Shown here piece by piece: positions 34,214 to 43,694 of a stretch of DNA of 64,000 bases; position 1 is the stretch's first letter, and every line of letters starts with the position of its first letter. The notes under the pieces were generated by a model. That model was not told the DNA's origin and did no database searches. It saw only the letters and a program-made list of their open reading frames with translations. The DNA is from Chengkuizengella axinellae. Lineage in GTDB: Bacteria; Bacillota; Bacilli; Paenibacillales; KCTC-33759. The position numbers and the translations under genes are program-made. The stretch is from positions 806,001 through 870,000 of the forward strand of contig NZ_JAVAMP010000001.1 of the NCBI RefSeq assembly GCF_030730905.1, given 5' to 3'.

Positions 34214-34819
34214 GTGAAGAACAAAAAAAGCTATTTATTATTCGTACTTCTAGTAGCATTATCTTTGGTTGCAGCAGCATGTAGCAGTGCAGAAGAGCAG
34301 CCAATAATTCAAGAAGAATTTAGCAATGAAGATGAAGTATTGGTAGAGGAACAAAGTGACAGGCAAAATCCTGTTGATTTTAATGAACTGCCAGATGATC
34401 AATTACATATGATGGCAGAAAGATTTGAGATTGATGTCACAGGCTTAAGCAGAGAAGAGATTATATCACTTCTTGAAGAACAAGGACCGCAGATGGGTGG
34501 TAGTAGACCGGAAGGTGGAATGGGTGGTTCAATGGACTTAACTGAACTATCTGATGATGAATTGCTTATGATGGCAGAAAGATTTGAGATTGATGTCACA
34601 GGCTTAAGTAGAGAAGAGATTATATCACTACTTGAAGAACAGGAACCGCAGATGGGTGGCGGTAGACCAATAGGTGGAATGGGTGGTTCAATGGATTTGA
34701 CCGAACTACCTGACGATGAATTGCTTATGATGGCAGAGCAATTAGAGATTGATACATCAGAATTAAGTAGAGATGAAATTATTGAAACTATAGAAGAAAT
34801 AAGACCACAAAGGAAATAA
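34214..34819 (+). CDS. Lipoprotein with three tandem Rho-N/SAP-like repeats
   Basis: 201 residues. A signal peptide ends in VAAAC, a good lipobox, so Cys 23 would be lipidated and the protein anchored outside the membrane. After an acidic linker come three copies of a 53-residue repeat with core LPDDELLMMAERFEID, then a SREEIISLLEE helix. Copies 1 and 2 are nearly identical, and copy 3 diverges. Each core looks like a helix-extended loop-helix similar to Rho N-terminal or SAP domains (L-ELLxxAxxxxI-glsReEII). Met/Gly/Pro linkers (QMGGGRPIGGMGGSM) separate them. GTG 34214 has AGGAGA at good spacing. Function unknown. Confidence 0.78.
   Translation: MKNKKSYLLFVLLVALSLVAAACSSAEEQPIIQEEFSNEDEVLVEEQSDRQNPVDFNELPDDQLHMMAERFEIDVTGLSREEIISLLEEQGPQMGGSRPEGGMGGSMDLTELSDDELLMMAERFEIDVTGLSREEIISLLEEQEPQMGGGRPIGGMGGSMDLTELPDDELLMMAEQLEIDTSELSRDEIIETIEEIRPQRK
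34376..34819 (+). repeat. 159-bp in-frame tandem repeat in the lipoprotein gene
   Basis: Units begin at 34376, 34535 and 34694. Units 1 and 2 agree almost base for base over most of their length; the third is partly diverged and ends early. Recent duplication is likely. Confidence 0.85.
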
Positions 34820-34847
34820 AATCTAATTATCATTAATCAACCAAAGT

Positions 34848-34886
34848 ATAGAGTGTGAATTGTATTTTGTAATCACACTCTATTTG
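34848..34886 (+). terminator. Terminator after the lipoprotein gene
   Basis: ATAGAGTGTGA and TCACACTCTAT form an 11-bp stem with a 14-base loop, followed by TTTG. Confidence 0.7.
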
Positions 34887-34945
34887 TTATATTGAAAATA
34901 TTGTTCATATTACGAGATGGATTGAAGTAAAAAGAAAATGCTATG

Positions 34946-35599
34946 TTATCCTTTATTTTTCAAATAAAAGATGGCAATTTGTGTACGGTCCCTTAACGAA
35001 AGTTTATCTAAAATCGTAGTAATATAATTTTTTATCGTACCTTCACTTAAAAACAATGTATCTGATATTTCTTTATTGGATAATCCTTCTGAGATCTTTT
35101 CTATTATTTTTATTTCTGTAGGAGAAAGTTTATATGAATCCAACACGTTAGAATTTGCCTCAGGTCTTGTAGTATGATGCAAAAAACCAGTTAGCTTTTT
35201 AGCAATGTTAGGGTGGATCAAGAGATTCCCTTGGACTACTGATTTAATACCGTCGATGATCTGTTTTGGGGGAATATTTTTCAACATATACCCATTAGCC
35301 CCATTTTTCAATGCTTCAATGATGTACTCGTCATCATCAAATGTCGTTAATATAAGAACGGAAACATTTGGGAAATTTCCCTTGATTTTTTTAGTTCCTT
35401 CAACCCCATCACAAACAGGCATTCTAACATCCATGAGTACGACATTGACATCCGATTTTTGCTCAATAAAATTGTATGCTTCTTTTCCATTGGCACATGT
35501 CCCCAGAACCTCAATTTCAGAACTAGCATAGTTTTCAATTATAATTTGCAGACTTTCTCTTATGTATGGGTCATCATCCACGATTAATAACCGAATCAT
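34946..35599 (-). CDS. Response regulator, NarL/LuxR type
   Basis: About 217 residues. The receiver domain has the acidic pocket DDDP near residue 8, phospho-acceptor Asp in VVLMDVRMP near 56, Thr in LILTTFDDDEY near 83 and Lys in KNIPPKQ near 105. The C-terminal LuxR HTH (LSPTEIKIIEKISEGLSNKE, then TIKNYITTILDKL) is near 150-205. The start is ATG 35599, one base after the kinase stop codon. It is the partner of the kinase at 35601 and, by divergent context, probably activates the ABC operon at 36963. Confidence 0.92.
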   Translation of the reverse strand: MIRLLIVDDDPYIRESLQIIIENYASSEIEVLGTCANGKEAYNFIEQKSDVNVVLMDVRMPVCDGVEGTKKIKGNFPNVSVLILTTFDDDEYIIEALKNGANGYMLKNIPPKQIIDGIKSVVQGNLLIHPNIAKKLTGFLHHTTRPEANSNVLDSYKLSPTEIKIIEKISEGLSNKEISDTLFLSEGTIKNYITTILDKLSLRDRTQIAIFYLKNKG

Positions 35600-35600
35600 T

Positions 35601-36764
35601 TTATGACTCACTTCTTTCATTAAAATGTTGAACTTCTATCAATTTACGAGGCAATTTCGTTTTTACCATGAACAAATCAGTAACTTCAACCACCATTTCG
35701 CCACCCAATAGTTCGATTCGTTCTTCCATCCCTTTTAAACCAAGTCCTCTTTTTATGTTGTTGTTTGGTAATTTTCCATTATTAAATATTGTAAATTCAA
35801 TCCTACTCGGGTGATATTGCAGATAGATATTTACTTGTGTAGCCTCCGCATGCCTCACTGCATTGGTTAATGCTTCTTGAGCATTTCTGTACAATGTTAA
35901 TTCCGCACTTGGATATAAAGGATAGGGCAAACCGTTCATTTCATATTGGATTTTCATGTTGCTGTTTTTTTCAAACTGTTCGATTAAATGATTAATAGAA
36001 TACTGATGAATTTTTGTATCATCAGGCTTCATATTTCGTACTGTTTTACGCAGCGTCTCCATATTATCCGATAGTTGATCTCTTATTTGTTCAAGCAGTA
36101 TTATACTTTTTTGAGGTTGGTCTTTGACGAGAGGGAGAGCAGCTTCCATCATCATTTTTGCACGAATTAACTTATGCCCAAGTTCATCGTGAATTTCTTT
36201 CGAAATTCGATTTCTCTCTTCTATTTGTGCCATATTTTCTACTTCAACAGCATATTCTTTAATTCTTTTCCTAGCGTTCTCAATTTCATAATGTTTGCCT
36301 CTTAATTGATCATAAAGATGTGTCATATCCTTCTGTTTGTAAGTTAATGAATAAATATTCCACAACAAAATAACGATCATCACATACGCAAGATTTGCAG
36401 CAAGAAGAAGCTCTGGTGGTTGTTGAAATAGTAAGGTATTTAAAAAAACATATTGCATAAAGATAAAAAACAATCTAGCTTTTTTAGACTCAAGTCGGAA
36501 AATTGTAAATAGAGAAGAAAGAAAAAGAATAGGCAAAATCCCATAAAATTTCACATTCAACCAATACATATATACAGTTTCGATTAGCACAAACAGAGGA
36601 AGAAGCTTTTTAGAGATCCATCGGTTTTGTACTTGTTTAAGCAAGATCAATAGCAGTATAAACAAGGTGAACACAGGTGTATCGATTTGTTTATTTATAA
36701 ATATCGTTGCGATAGCTGCAACAGTGATAAATGGATACTGGAACCATGAAAGTTGATCTTTCAA
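35601..36764 (-). CDS. Sensor histidine kinase (HisKA_3 type)
   Basis: About 387 residues. Five or six hydrophobic helices fill the first 140 residues with almost no outside loop, so it senses within or at the membrane, as in LiaS/DesK-type kinases. The dimerisation helix carries EEIHDELGH-like RISKEIHDELGHKL near residue 195, and the ATPase domain has NAVRHAEA and RGLGLKGMEERIELLGG. TTG 36764 has GAAGAGG nearby; ATG 36782 is the alternative without a site. The gene precedes and is coupled to the response regulator and is divergent from the ABC operon. Confidence 0.88.
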   Translation of the reverse strand: MKDQLSWFQYPFITVAAIATIFINKQIDTPVFTLFILLLILLKQVQNRWISKKLLPLFVLIETVYMYWLNVKFYGILPILFLSSLFTIFRLESKKARLFFIFMQYVFLNTLLFQQPPELLLAANLAYVMIVILLWNIYSLTYKQKDMTHLYDQLRGKHYEIENARKRIKEYAVEVENMAQIEERNRISKEIHDELGHKLIRAKMMMEAALPLVKDQPQKSIILLEQIRDQLSDNMETLRKTVRNMKPDDTKIHQYSINHLIEQFEKNSNMKIQYEMNGLPYPLYPSAELTLYRNAQEALTNAVRHAEATQVNIYLQYHPSRIEFTIFNNGKLPNNNIKRGLGLKGMEERIELLGGEMVVEVTDLFMVKTKLPRKLIEVQHFNERSES

Positions 36765-36962
36765 TGTAATTAACCTCTTCATATATAGTTTCTATTATTT
36801 GAGTAAAATACATTTCATAAATGTTGTTGAAAAAATTATAACACAGAATAATTTTTTATGGTTAAATGAGGAAAGTGACTTTTGTCATGAAGATTTTATG
36901 ACTTGATCTAGGTGTGCATTCTACTCAATTTAGTTACGATAGATTTAAAGGAGTTGAACAAT

Positions 36963-37898
36963 ATGAGTTTTATTCAATGTGAAAACGTTGTGAAACGTTA
37001 TGATGATTTGATTTCCGTTGATCATTTAAGTTTAAGTATTAATAAATATGAAATTTTTGGGTTACTTGGTCCTAATGGAGCTGGTAAGAGTACAGCAATA
37101 AAAATGATATGCGGATTGTTAAAAGCAGATCAGGGTCAAATTTTTGTGGGTGGAGTATCTGTTAAAACGAATTCTATTGAAGTTAAAAAAAGTCTTGGTC
37201 TAGTACCTCAAGAAATTGCCATATATGAAAATTTAAGCGCTAGAGAAAATGTAAAGTTTTTTGGTAAATTGTACGGTTTGCGAGGAGAAGAATTAAACTC
37301 AAAAGTGGATTTAGCATTAGAATTTGTAGGTTTAACAGAGCGAAAGAATGAGAAACCGATAAAATTTTCTGGTGGGATGAAACGAAGGTTAAATATTGCA
37401 TGTGCTATCGTACATCAACCAAAGCTAATTATTATGGATGAGCCAACGGTTGGTATTGATCCACAGTCTAGAAATCATATTTTAGAATCAGTAAGAAAGC
37501 TAAATGAAATGGGATCTACAATCATTTATACGAGTCATTATATGGAGGAGATTGAATCTATTTGTACAAAAGTAGGAATCATCGATTCTGGCCGTTTAAT
37601 TGCATTAGGTACAGTAGAAGAATTAATAGATCAAAACAAGATGGAAGATAAAATTACTTTGATTGTTGACTTTGTACCGAATGAAATGGTTTTTGAATTA
37701 GAGATCCATCCTAAGATTAAAAATGTTTCAGTGAATGACCAAACCATTCAAGTATATTTGAATTCATCAGAAACCTATCTACAAGATATATTATTTATTT
37801 TATCTAAACATGATGTTAAAGTTCATACGCTAAAGAGAGAAGATCCTAATTTAGAATCATTATTTTTATCACTTACTGGACGTTCTTTAAGAGATTAG
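36963..37898 (+). CDS. ABC exporter ATP-binding protein
   Basis: About 311 residues. Walker A GPNGAGKSTAI near residue 37, Q-loop VPQE, signature FSGGMKRRLNIA near 140, Walker B LIIMDEPTVGIDPQ near 160 and H-loop YTSHYMEEIE near 195. The extra C-terminal 90 residues are typical of exporters for peptides and drugs. ATG 36963 has AAAGGAG, and an in-frame upstream codon at 36912 has none. It is the first of three genes divergent from the two-component pair. Confidence 0.92.
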   Translation: MSFIQCENVVKRYDDLISVDHLSLSINKYEIFGLLGPNGAGKSTAIKMICGLLKADQGQIFVGGVSVKTNSIEVKKSLGLVPQEIAIYENLSARENVKFFGKLYGLRGEELNSKVDLALEFVGLTERKNEKPIKFSGGMKRRLNIACAIVHQPKLIIMDEPTVGIDPQSRNHILESVRKLNEMGSTIIYTSHYMEEIESICTKVGIIDSGRLIALGTVEELIDQNKMEDKITLIVDFVPNEMVFELEIHPKIKNVSVNDQTIQVYLNSSETYLQDILFILSKHDVKVHTLKREDPNLESLFLSLTGRSLRD

Positions 37899-37908
37899 GG
37901 GGGGAAGC

Positions 37909-39093
37909 ATGAGGAATATATTAATTATAGCCGCTGGTGAACTTCTCCGTTTTTTTAGAATGCGCTCCATTTTACTCATTATGTTCGGTTTGCCACTCCT
38001 GTTGATTTTAATTTTAGGGACTGCACTATCTGGTGTTTTTCAGGATTCTGAAGAAGGATATCAGTTGGAAGTAGTGAAAGTAACCGTCTTAAATGGAGAT
38101 GAGGGAGTATTCAATGAAATGATCTTAGAATTTTTAAATCTGCCAGAATTACAGCCCTATATGTTAGTTGAACATGTCGATTCAAGAGATGAACTATTTG
38201 AGCAGTATGAAAGTGGTGAAATTGATTACGGAGTAGTTATACCTGTTGATTTCAGCGAATCTGTCTTGAGTGGTGGTTTAACAGGATGGGAGCTGATTGA
38301 AGGTGATTCCAACGAAAAAAACATCGTTGTCCGAACGATATTTGAAACCTTTTTAAGTCAAGTAAATGAAATGCAGGCTAGAGTCCTCGTTCTAGGATCT
38401 GAAGAGGTAGAGCGACTTTTTAATCAAGATTTAAACCTTCAATTTGAATTCTCAAGCTATGTTGAGATAGGAAGTTTGCACAAAAATAAGAGCAGTACTT
38501 CAGCTATGCAGTATTATGCAGCTTCGATGTTAGTTATGTTTTTATTGTTTTCTGGCATGTCAGCTGCGATCAGTTTATCTGAAGAAAAGGAAAGCAATAC
38601 TTTATTTCGTTTACGCTCACTTCCACTTCATCCAAATACAATTATATTGGGGAAATTAATTGGAGTTGGGGCTTTTTCTATTCTTCAAGCCATTTTAATT
38701 ATTCTATTTTCTACATTCGTTTATGGGGTAGATTGGGGAGACAATTACTTAACAGTATTTTATGTGATTGTGCTTACTATTGTTTCAGCTGCGAGCATAG
38801 GTATTCTCCTATATTCATTCTTAAAATCATCGAAGTCTATTTCTGCGGTATACCAAGCAATCATCTTCGTTATGACATTTTTAAGCGGTGGAATGGTTCC
38901 TAGTTTAGGAGAATTTTTAAACTCACTTGGAAAATTTACAATTAATTATTGGTCTTCTAATACTTTACTTAGATTAATGATTGAAAGTGATTCCACGTTC
39001 ATCTTGAATAATATGTTGGTCATTGTGAGTATTAGCTTGGTATTAGCGTTATTAGCTGGATTTGTTTATTGGAAGGTGGGGTATCATGAATAG
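37909..39093 (+). CDS. ABC-2 type exporter permease, first subunit
   Basis: 394 residues. One N-terminal helix (ILLIMFGLPLLLILILGTALSGVF) is followed by a large outside domain of about 160 residues, then five membrane helices containing SLSEEKESNTLFRLRSLPLHPNTI near 220. The plan matches the drug/peptide ABC-2 exporters of the YvfS/YhgE type. GGGGGGAAGC precedes the ATG. It overlaps the next permease by eight bases, so the pair is translationally coupled. Confidence 0.9.
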   Translation: MRNILIIAAGELLRFFRMRSILLIMFGLPLLLILILGTALSGVFQDSEEGYQLEVVKVTVLNGDEGVFNEMILEFLNLPELQPYMLVEHVDSRDELFEQYESGEIDYGVVIPVDFSESVLSGGLTGWELIEGDSNEKNIVVRTIFETFLSQVNEMQARVLVLGSEEVERLFNQDLNLQFEFSSYVEIGSLHKNKSSTSAMQYYAASMLVMFLLFSGMSAAISLSEEKESNTLFRLRSLPLHPNTIILGKLIGVGAFSILQAILIILFSTFVYGVDWGDNYLTVFYVIVLTIVSAASIGILLYSFLKSSKSISAVYQAIIFVMTFLSGGMVPSLGEFLNSLGKFTINYWSSNTLLRLMIESDSTFILNNMLVIVSISLVLALLAGFVYWKVGYHE

Positions 39094-40231
39094 TTTATAC
39101 ATTGCTCTTAATATGTTGAGAAGAATGATTGGCAGTAAAAAAGGTTTTGTAACGATTATTCTGATCCCTGTCATTGTAATGACCGTCATTATTGGGATTT
39201 TCGATAGGAGTTATGATGAAACTTATCAAGTAGCTTACCTGAATCTAGATGAAGGAATGTTGGGTGAAGAATTAATTCGTGAACTTTCCTTAATGGATGA
39301 ATATGAATTCACTCCTTCACAAAATAATGAAGAGGTTAGAGAGTCGGTGATCTCTGGAAAAGTAGATTTAGCAATCGTTGTACAGCAAGGCTTTACTGAT
39401 AAATTACTGAATGAAGAAAATACAAAAGTAACTTTGTATCAAATCAACAATAATGTGGAGAGTTTTGTCATTAAGCAAAAACTGGATATTCGAATGAATC
39501 AGCTTTTACAATCCATATCACATCTTAAAATGATCGATGGTTCTAATTCAGATATATCAACAACACTTGAAACTTTAATGTTGCAAATGAACAAACATCA
39601 AATAAAACCTGTGACTACACAATTTAATGACAACAGTAAACCTGGGCTTAATTCTATTATTGGTTTTATGATTATGTTTTTAATGGGGTTAATTGTAAGC
39701 TCAGTATCTTTAATTTTAGAAGACCGCACAAATCAAACCATGATGCGAATGTATTCAGCACCAGTTTCCAGGTATGAAATAGTGTTTGGAAATTTCTTAG
39801 GAAGTTTTCTTGTAGGAGCGTTGCAAATTACTTTATTGCTGGTGTTTACAAAATACATCATAGGATTTGATTATGGCGTTTCATTTGGGAAGTTATTCAT
39901 CATCTTGTTATTCTTCATGTTAGCATCCATGGGAATTGCAAGTGCACTCGCTAGTACTGTAAACAACATAAACATTTTAAGCAATATTACGCCATTAATT
40001 GTAGTGCCTACATGTATGATTGGAGGCTGTTTTTGGCCCATTGAAATTATGCCGGATTTCATGCAAAAACTAGCGAATATAGTTCCTCAAAAGTGGGCGA
40101 TTGAAGCCATTGAGAATATGGCAATGGGACAGGGATTAGCGGATGTAGGTTTGAACCTGGCAGTGCTATTGTTATTCGCAGTCATATTGATTGGATTTGG
40201 TTCAGCTGTGTTTAAACCAGTTGATTCTTAG
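39086..40231 (+). CDS. ABC-2 type exporter permease, second subunit
   Basis: About 381 residues, same plan as its partner: N-terminal helix, outside domain of about 150 residues, then five or six helices with LEDRTNQTMMRMYSAPVSRYE near 215. ATG 39086 is 8 bases inside the first permease gene and has AAGGTGGGG before it. The two permeases likely form a heterodimer with the ATPase at 36963. The exported compound is unknown; relatives often respond to cell-wall or membrane stress. Confidence 0.9.
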   Translation: MNSLYIALNMLRRMIGSKKGFVTIILIPVIVMTVIIGIFDRSYDETYQVAYLNLDEGMLGEELIRELSLMDEYEFTPSQNNEEVRESVISGKVDLAIVVQQGFTDKLLNEENTKVTLYQINNNVESFVIKQKLDIRMNQLLQSISHLKMIDGSNSDISTTLETLMLQMNKHQIKPVTTQFNDNSKPGLNSIIGFMIMFLMGLIVSSVSLILEDRTNQTMMRMYSAPVSRYEIVFGNFLGSFLVGALQITLLLVFTKYIIGFDYGVSFGKLFIILLFFMLASMGIASALASTVNNINILSNITPLIVVPTCMIGGCFWPIEIMPDFMQKLANIVPQKWAIEAIENMAMGQGLADVGLNLAVLLLFAVILIGFGSAVFKPVDS

Positions 40232-40404
40232 AATAAAATACGGTACGGAGGGAGGGGACCAAAGGTGCCCTTCTTTTTATGTATTTAAAATTTAAACATT
40301 AAACCAAGTTGCGAAAACATATAATTCAGTATAATATAAGTAACAAGAAATTATCAGAATTTTCTGTTTTTTTAAAAAAATAACATATGAGTAGGAGGAT
40401 CGCC

Positions 40405-41001
40405 GTGAAACAAAGTTATGAAGTAGAATATTGCAACCTTGAGCTTCGTTTTGATCGTCAGTTAATTCAAAATTTTATAACCAATCTAATTGAGGAAGGT
40501 TATTCATTATACTGGAATGAAAATGATAAGTATTTTATTATTTCTATTCGTTTGGGAAAAAAATTACTGAAATTAAAGTTTGAAAGAATGAAAGAGCGCT
40601 TTAAGATGATAGGTAATTATTCAATAACGGATAGAAGGCTGGCTGAATTAATGGAAAAGATGATTGAAAATTCAAGAGGTCATGCCATTGTGAAGAGGTT
40701 TTTGGATTCACAAATCTTAATTGAGAATATTATGTTTGGTGAGATTATACGAACTGTTGAAATCAATGGAGTTGAACAAAAAGTACTGTATCAGAAAGAT
40801 CCCTATATTACTTTGGAAGCTGTAATACAAGCGTTTGAATCCTCAAGAATTGAGGAAAGAATTCCGATACTGCGTTATGAGCTAGATTATGAATTAACAA
40901 CACTTCAAGAGTTGCTTAAAACTGACAAACAAGATGAAATTGAAATGTGTAAACAAAGATTAAAGAAATTAAGTCATGAATTTATATTATTGGAAGGTTA
41001 G
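40405..41001 (+). CDS. Hypothetical protein of 198 residues
   Basis: A soluble, charged protein with no signal peptide or membrane segment. The N-terminal half has alternating beta-like strands (KYFIISIRLGKKLLKLKF), and the C-terminal third is helical (ELDYELTTLQELLKTDKQDEIEMCKQRL). I do not recognise a family. GTG 40405 has AGGAGG at 40394-40399; an upstream in-frame ATG at 40387 has none. The A/T-rich stretch before it contains TATAAT near 40330 with a short-spaced -35, so a promoter is possible. It stands alone before the long hairpin at 41030. Confidence 0.65.
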   Translation: MKQSYEVEYCNLELRFDRQLIQNFITNLIEEGYSLYWNENDKYFIISIRLGKKLLKLKFERMKERFKMIGNYSITDRRLAELMEKMIENSRGHAIVKRFLDSQILIENIMFGEIIRTVEINGVEQKVLYQKDPYITLEAVIQAFESSRIEERIPILRYELDYELTTLQELLKTDKQDEIEMCKQRLKKLSHEFILLEG

Positions 41002-41029
41002 GTAAATAATGAACAATGGAATAAAAGCG

Positions 41030-41089
41030 CTTGCAAATTAAAAAGGACTTCTGATTTGGTTATACAGAAAGTCCTTTTTAATTTGCAAG
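41030..41089 (+). terminator. Very long hairpin after the gene at 40405
   Basis: Arms of 24-25 bases (CTTGCAAATTAAAAAGGACTT plus CTG) pair with one bulged base around an 11-base loop. There is no T run after it but the right arm itself carries TTTTT. It is much longer than the other terminators in the window. Confidence 0.6.
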
Positions 41090-41123
41090 AACAACACGAT
41101 TCTCCAATTTTACAAAAGAAGGT

Positions 41124-41152
41124 TTGTAGAATTCATTAAAAATAGGTAAAAT
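41124..41152 (+). promoter_or_regulatory. Sigma-A promoter for gndA
   Basis: TTGTAG (41124-41129) and TAAAAT (41147-41152) with a 17-base spacer, about 40 bases before the gndA start. Confidence 0.6.
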
Positions 41153-41190
41153 AAACATTAGAAATTGGATGGAAGGATGTAAGAAATCAT

Positions 41191-42612
41191 ATGTCAAAAC
41201 AACAAATTGGTGTGATAGGACTAGCAGTCATGGGAAAAAACTTAGCTTTAAACATAGAAAGTAGAGGTTTTTCTGTATCTGTTTTCAATAGATCATACCA
41301 AAAAACAGATGAATTTTTAAAAGAAAACACAGATAAGAATGTATTAGGTTACGAATCGATAGAAGACTTTGTCAATTCCTTGGAATTGCCAAGAAAAATT
41401 GTCATTATGGTTAAAGCTGGAGGAGCGACTGATGGGACGATTGAACAATTGCTGCCACATCTTGCAAAAGGAGATATTATCATAGATGGCGGAAATGCTT
41501 ATTTCCCTGATACACAAAGAAGAAATAAACAATTAGAAGAGGCAGGCATACGCTTTATTGGTACAGGTGTATCTGGTGGTGAAGAAGGTGCATTAAAAGG
41601 TCCTTCCATTATGCCTGGTGGTCAAGAAGATGCTTACAAATTAGTTGAACCGATTTTAACAGCTATATCAGCAAAAGTAGATGGAGATCCTTGTTGTACA
41701 TATATTGGCCCAGATGGTGCAGGACATTATGTAAAAATGGTACATAATGGTATAGAATATGGAGATATGCAGCTAATATGTGAAGCCTATCAATTAATGA
41801 AGGATGTTCTCCAATTAGAGACGCAAGAAATTCATGAGATATTCTCAGAATGGAATAAAGGTGAGCTTGACAGCTATCTCATAGAAATTACAGCAGATAT
41901 ATTCACCAAAGTAGATCCAGACACTAATAAACCAATGGTGGATGTTATTTTAGATACTGCAGGACAAAAAGGGACAGGTAAATGGACTAGTCAAAGCGCG
42001 CTTGACTTAGGAGTGCCATTATCCATCATTACAGAATCTGTGTTTGCTCGTTTTATTTCTGCAATGAAAGAAGAAAGGATAGCTGCCAGCAAAGTTCTAA
42101 AAGGGCCTGAATCAGTAGGATTTAATGAAGACAAACAAGAGCTCATCGAAGCGATAAGAAAAGCTTTATATGCGAGTAAAATCTGTTCTTATGCACAAGG
42201 ATTTGCTCAGATGAGAGCTGCTTCTGAAGAATATAATTGGGATTTGAAATACGGAAATATAGCTAAAATCTTTAGAGGAGGCTGTATTATCCGAGCTAGA
42301 TTCCTTCAAAACATTATGGATGCTTATGATCGTGAGCCTGAGTTGAAAAACCTATTATTAGATTCTTATTTCAAAGAAGTTGTAGAGAATTATCAGGATG
42401 CATGGAGAAAAGTTATTTCTTTAGCTGTTACGCACGGAATTCCTGTTCCAGGATTCTCTACTGCCCTAGCTTATTATGACAGCTATAGAACGGAAAGATT
42501 ACCAGCAAATTTATTGCAAGCACAAAGGGATTACTTTGGTGCGCATACATTTAAAAGAGTGGATAAGGAAGGTAGTTTCCATTTTGAATGGTTGGATAAT
42601 GAAGATGTGTAA
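41191..42612 (+). CDS. gndA: 6-phosphogluconate dehydrogenase, decarboxylating
   Basis: Converts 6-phosphogluconate to ribulose 5-phosphate and CO2 with NADP, in the oxidative pentose phosphate pathway. The 473-residue length is normal. [12 protein letters not shown] (Rossmann) is at the N-terminus, [23 protein letters not shown] holds the substrate residues near 117-140, and [17 protein letters not shown] has the catalytic Lys near 178-195. KGTGKWT and the C-terminal [11 protein letters not shown] tail are typical. It is a single-gene unit ended by a terminator at 42660-42693. Confidence 0.96.
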   Translation: MSKQQIGVIGLAVMGKNLALNIESRGFSVSVFNRSYQKTDEFLKENTDKNVLGYESIEDFVNSLELPRKIVIMVKAGGATDGTIEQLLPHLAKGDIIIDGGNAYFPDTQRRNKQLEEAGIRFIGTGVSGGEEGALKGPSIMPGGQEDAYKLVEPILTAISAKVDGDPCCTYIGPDGAGHYVKMVHNGIEYGDMQLICEAYQLMKDVLQLETQEIHEIFSEWNKGELDSYLIEITADIFTKVDPDTNKPMVDVILDTAGQKGTGKWTSQSALDLGVPLSIITESVFARFISAMKEERIAASKVLKGPESVGFNEDKQELIEAIRKALYASKICSYAQGFAQMRAASEEYNWDLKYGNIAKIFRGGCIIRARFLQNIMDAYDREPELKNLLLDSYFKEVVENYQDAWRKVISLAVTHGIPVPGFSTALAYYDSYRTERLPANLLQAQRDYFGAHTFKRVDKEGSFHFEWLDNEDV

Positions 42613-42659
42613 GGATGTTGGACTAGCTTTTAAGCGTTCAATCTTATAGTACCTAAAAA

Positions 42660-42693
42660 TTAAAAGGTTGAGATTTAATTCTCAACCTTTTAA
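42660..42693 (+). terminator. Terminator after gndA
   Basis: TTAAAAGGTTGAGA and TCTCAACCTTTTAA pair over 14 positions with a 6-base loop. Confidence 0.85.
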
Positions 42694-42743
42694 CATACTT
42701 AAGGAATATGTAAGGAAAGTAGAATGAGTGGGAGTGCATAGGA

Positions 42744-43253
42744 ATGAAAAAAAACAATATTGTATTAGTAGGGTTTATGGGAACTGGCAAGTCTACAGTT
42801 GGGAAGAAGCTCTCATCTAAATTAGGATGGGGTTTTGTAGACACCGATGATTGGATTGAGAAAAGAGAACATTTAAGCATCCCTGAAATTTTTTCAACAA
42901 AAGGTGAAGTGTATTTTAGAAAAGTGGAAGCGGAAGTCATTCAAGAAGTGATGGCTAGTGAGCATCAAGTCATCGCCACGGGCGGTGGAGCAGTGTTAAG
43001 TCTCCACAATCGAAGTAGAATGTTAAGTCAAGGTACAGTGATACAATTAAAAGCAGATGCGGATACTATTATTAAACGAGTAGAAAAAGATACTCACAGA
43101 CCATTACTTCAAGGAAATATTAAAGATAAGGTCTATGAGATAATGGAAAAACGCAAATATGCTTATGAGTTTGCAGATATCATTTTAGATACAAGTGCCG
43201 GCTCGGTTGATCATCTAGTTGAACAAATTTATGCCCGTATATATATAAAATAA
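42744..43253 (+). CDS. aroK: Shikimate kinase
   Basis: Phosphorylates shikimate with ATP in the aromatic amino acid pathway. 169 residues. Walker A GFMGTGKSTVGKKLS near residue 10, DTDDWIEKRE (shikimate/Mg) near 33, the shikimate Arg in YFRKVEAEV near 58, GGGAV near 80 and the lid RPLLQG near 119. It stands between a terminator and a convergent rhodanese gene. EPSP synthase, the next enzyme but one in the same pathway, is 1.2 kb downstream with other genes between. Confidence 0.93.
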   Translation: MKKNNIVLVGFMGTGKSTVGKKLSSKLGWGFVDTDDWIEKREHLSIPEIFSTKGEVYFRKVEAEVIQEVMASEHQVIATGGGAVLSLHNRSRMLSQGTVIQLKADADTIIKRVEKDTHRPLLQGNIKDKVYEIMEKRKYAYEFADIILDTSAGSVDHLVEQIYARIYIK

Positions 43254-43308
43254 ACCAAAGCTTGTGATCTGTAGGTAGCTTATCAAAAACATTTTGCCTT
43301 ACTCATGT

Positions 43309-43608
43309 TTAAAGCTTATGCCATTCGAGCATGCCGCCCTCCATGTTTTTTAAGTTTTTTAATCCTAGCATGTCCAAGTATTGTTGGGCTTTCCCGCTTC
43401 GATTACCACTTCGGCAAACGAGAATAACTTCATCAGTTTGTTCAATTTCTTGATGACGAGCAGGTAATTCACCTAAAGGAATATGTTTTGCTCCGGGTAT
43501 CATGCCTTCGGCAACCTCCTCATCTTCTCTCACATCTATGATGTTGAGCTTTAAACCTTGCTCTAATTTATCTTTAACTTCTTTTGGTAAAATGTTAAGT
43601 TGATTCAT
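43309..43608 (-). CDS. Rhodanese-like domain protein
   Basis: About 99 residues, a single rhodanese domain with the catalytic Cys in VCRSGNRSGKAQQYL near residue 68. LNIIDVREDEEVAEGMIPGAKHIPLGEL is the N-terminal half signature. Such proteins carry sulfane sulfur on cysteine. The start is uncertain: ATG 43608 is 12 bases from GGAGG while TTG 43617 is only 3 away. It converges on aroK and is divergent from the CrcB pair. Confidence 0.9.
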   Translation of the reverse strand: MNQLNILPKEVKDKLEQGLKLNIIDVREDEEVAEGMIPGAKHIPLGELPARHQEIEQTDEVILVCRSGNRSGKAQQYLDMLGLKNLKNMEGGMLEWHKL

Positions 43609-43694
43609 TTTTAGCAAATGCCTCCGATCGTATTATAAGTAAACATGTATGACACACAATATTTTAATTATAACATAGAAAGGATATCGCAGAC

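Noticed and set aside
43618-43694. Fluoride riboswitch before the CrcB pair
   Set aside because: The stretch shows no crcB-motif sequence or pairing by eye.
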